Source: JAZBPO01 sp963691775 (GTDB lineage Bacteria > Pseudomonadota > Gammaproteobacteria > Pseudomonadales > Azotimanducaceae). From it: DNA of 64,000 nucleotides. The translations under genes were made by a program, and so were the position numbers. Shown piece by piece: positions 63,549-64,000 of this stretch (position 1 is its first letter; each line of letters begins with the position of its first letter). The notes beneath the pieces were generated by a model. That model saw nothing but the letters and a program-made list of their open reading frames with translations, was not told the DNA's origin and ran no database searches. The stretch covers positions 2,666,001-2,730,000 of the forward strand of contig OY829369.1 in NCBI GenBank assembly GCA_963691775.1. Direction: 5' to 3'.

Positions 63549-64000
63549 TCCGCATCGCCCGATGCGCTGCCCATGCTTTGCATGGATGCGCTGACGGCTT
63601 CCGGTTCACGCAGCCAGCGATTGAGTTCCACTATGTCGGCTGGCGTCAGGATGCCGGCCTGGCGCTTGAGCGAAACCACGTCCTGTACGAAGTCGATGAT
63701 CGAGTTGGCGTGATCCCGGATCGCCGAGAAGACGGCGCGCTGGGCGATCAGGACATCGACGACGTTTCGCGTGCCGACCTCATAGCCCGTCTGCGCCGCT
63801 TCGAGTGCGGACTGAGTTGAAATGATCGCCTGGGCGCGGGCACGGGTCCGGGCGACGTCACGCTTCACGTTGATGTATTGCGCGCGAGTCAGCTGCGTCA
63901 CGTTGCGCTTTGTCCGTTCGACGAGCTGTGCAGAGCTGTCGTACTGGGCATAGGCCTGACGGCGCCTGGCGCTGACCACGCCCCCCGAGTAGAGCGGCAT
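63533..64000 (-). CDS. tolC: TolC-family outer membrane efflux protein, partial
   Basis: The gene runs off the right edge of the window; the visible 155 residues are the C-terminal part. The segment PLYSGGVVSARRRQAYAQYD, followed by the long helical TRAQYINVKRDVARTRARAQAI and YEVGTRNVVDVLIAQRAVFS, is the second repeat of TolC, including the GT-x-x-V-x-D block. TolC forms the outer-membrane tunnel of type I secretion and drug efflux. The visible start-like codon (CAT at 63998-64000 on the plus strand) is internal to TolC, so this is a 5'-truncated view and not a small protein. Confidence 0.92.
   Translation of the reverse strand: MPLYSGGVVSARRRQAYAQYDSSAQLVERTKRNVTQLTRAQYINVKRDVARTRARAQAIISTQSALEAAQTGYEVGTRNVVDVLIAQRAVFSAIRDHANSIIDFVQDVVSLKRQAGILTPADIVELNRWLREPEAVSASMQSMGSASGDADYAGE

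Overview
The window is dense, GC-rich chromosomal DNA with about 55 protein genes, strong G/C preference at third codon positions and several GTG or TTG starts. I see no tRNA, rRNA, CRISPR array, transposase, integrase or phage gene. The gene complement (lgt-thyA-folA, rppH-ptsP, glnE-ilvE followed by waaFCGP, hldE, waaA, a TolC-type protein) and two blocks of gene order that resemble Pseudomonas (rppH-ptsP...lgt-thyA...folA, and glnE-ilvE-waaF-waaC-waaG-waaP) point to a free-living, LPS-bearing gammaproteobacterium. The species cannot be named from this sequence. AbgT, spinster-type and TetA-like transporters, several short-chain dehydrogenases, an N,N-dimethylformamidase-like protein and an isonitrile hydratase suggest an environmental heterotroph.

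Layout. 1-3.9 kb: a 5'-truncated unknown gene, a methyltransferase and a thioredoxin-fold YyaL/SPATA20 protein. 3.9-11.2 kb: housekeeping block with rRNA methylation (rlmI), RNA 5'-end processing (rppH), the nitrogen-PTS enzyme (ptsP), lipoprotein maturation (lgt) and the folate/dTMP pair (thyA, folA). 11.3-19.9 kb: a two-Rossmann oxidoreductase, AbgT transporter, ATP-NAD kinase-like protein, FabV enoyl reductase, sodium:amino-acid symporter, CorA and an acetyltransferase. 19.9-22 kb: glutathione-dependent formaldehyde detoxification (adhC-fghA, overlapping), then paired palindromic repeats. 22-36 kb: accessory region with a dimethylformamidase-like protein, metallophosphoesterase, isonitrile hydratase, SDR, a frameshifted NfeD gene next to an SPFH protein, a large unusual zinc-ribbon/Met-rich membrane protein, PAP2 phosphatase and two MFS exporters. 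36-41.5 kb: signalling, with a hybrid histidine kinase that has an ABC-substrate-binding-like sensor and a membrane class III adenylate cyclase, plus a serine hydrolase. 41.6-48.8 kb: hemE, an SDR, the translationally overlapping argA-ilvD pair and a lone GspE/PilB-type ATPase. 49-64 kb: glnE-ilvE and the LPS inner-core cluster (waaF, waaC, waaG, waaP, a second kinase), a lipid A acyltransferase, hldE, an aldo/keto reductase with an FAD oxidoreductase, waaA, and the 3' part of a TolC-family gene.

How the genes work together. HldE makes ADP-heptose; WaaA adds Kdo to lipid A; WaaC and WaaF add heptoses; WaaG extends the core; WaaP and the neighbouring kinase phosphorylate it; the LpxL-like enzyme acylates the lipid A precursor. 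ThyA consumes methylene-tetrahydrofolate and FolA regenerates tetrahydrofolate. AdhC and FghA turn S-hydroxymethylglutathione into formate and glutathione. GlnE, PtsP, ArgA, IlvD and IlvE link the window to nitrogen and amino-acid metabolism.

The features most worth a second look are the 881-codon zinc-ribbon/Met-rich protein, the split NfeD gene, two kinds of short dispersed palindromic repeats found only in gaps between convergent genes, the Asp-to-Thr substitution in the adenylate cyclase, and very tight or overlapping gene junctions. I did not find a clearly new defence, mobile or CRISPR-like system.
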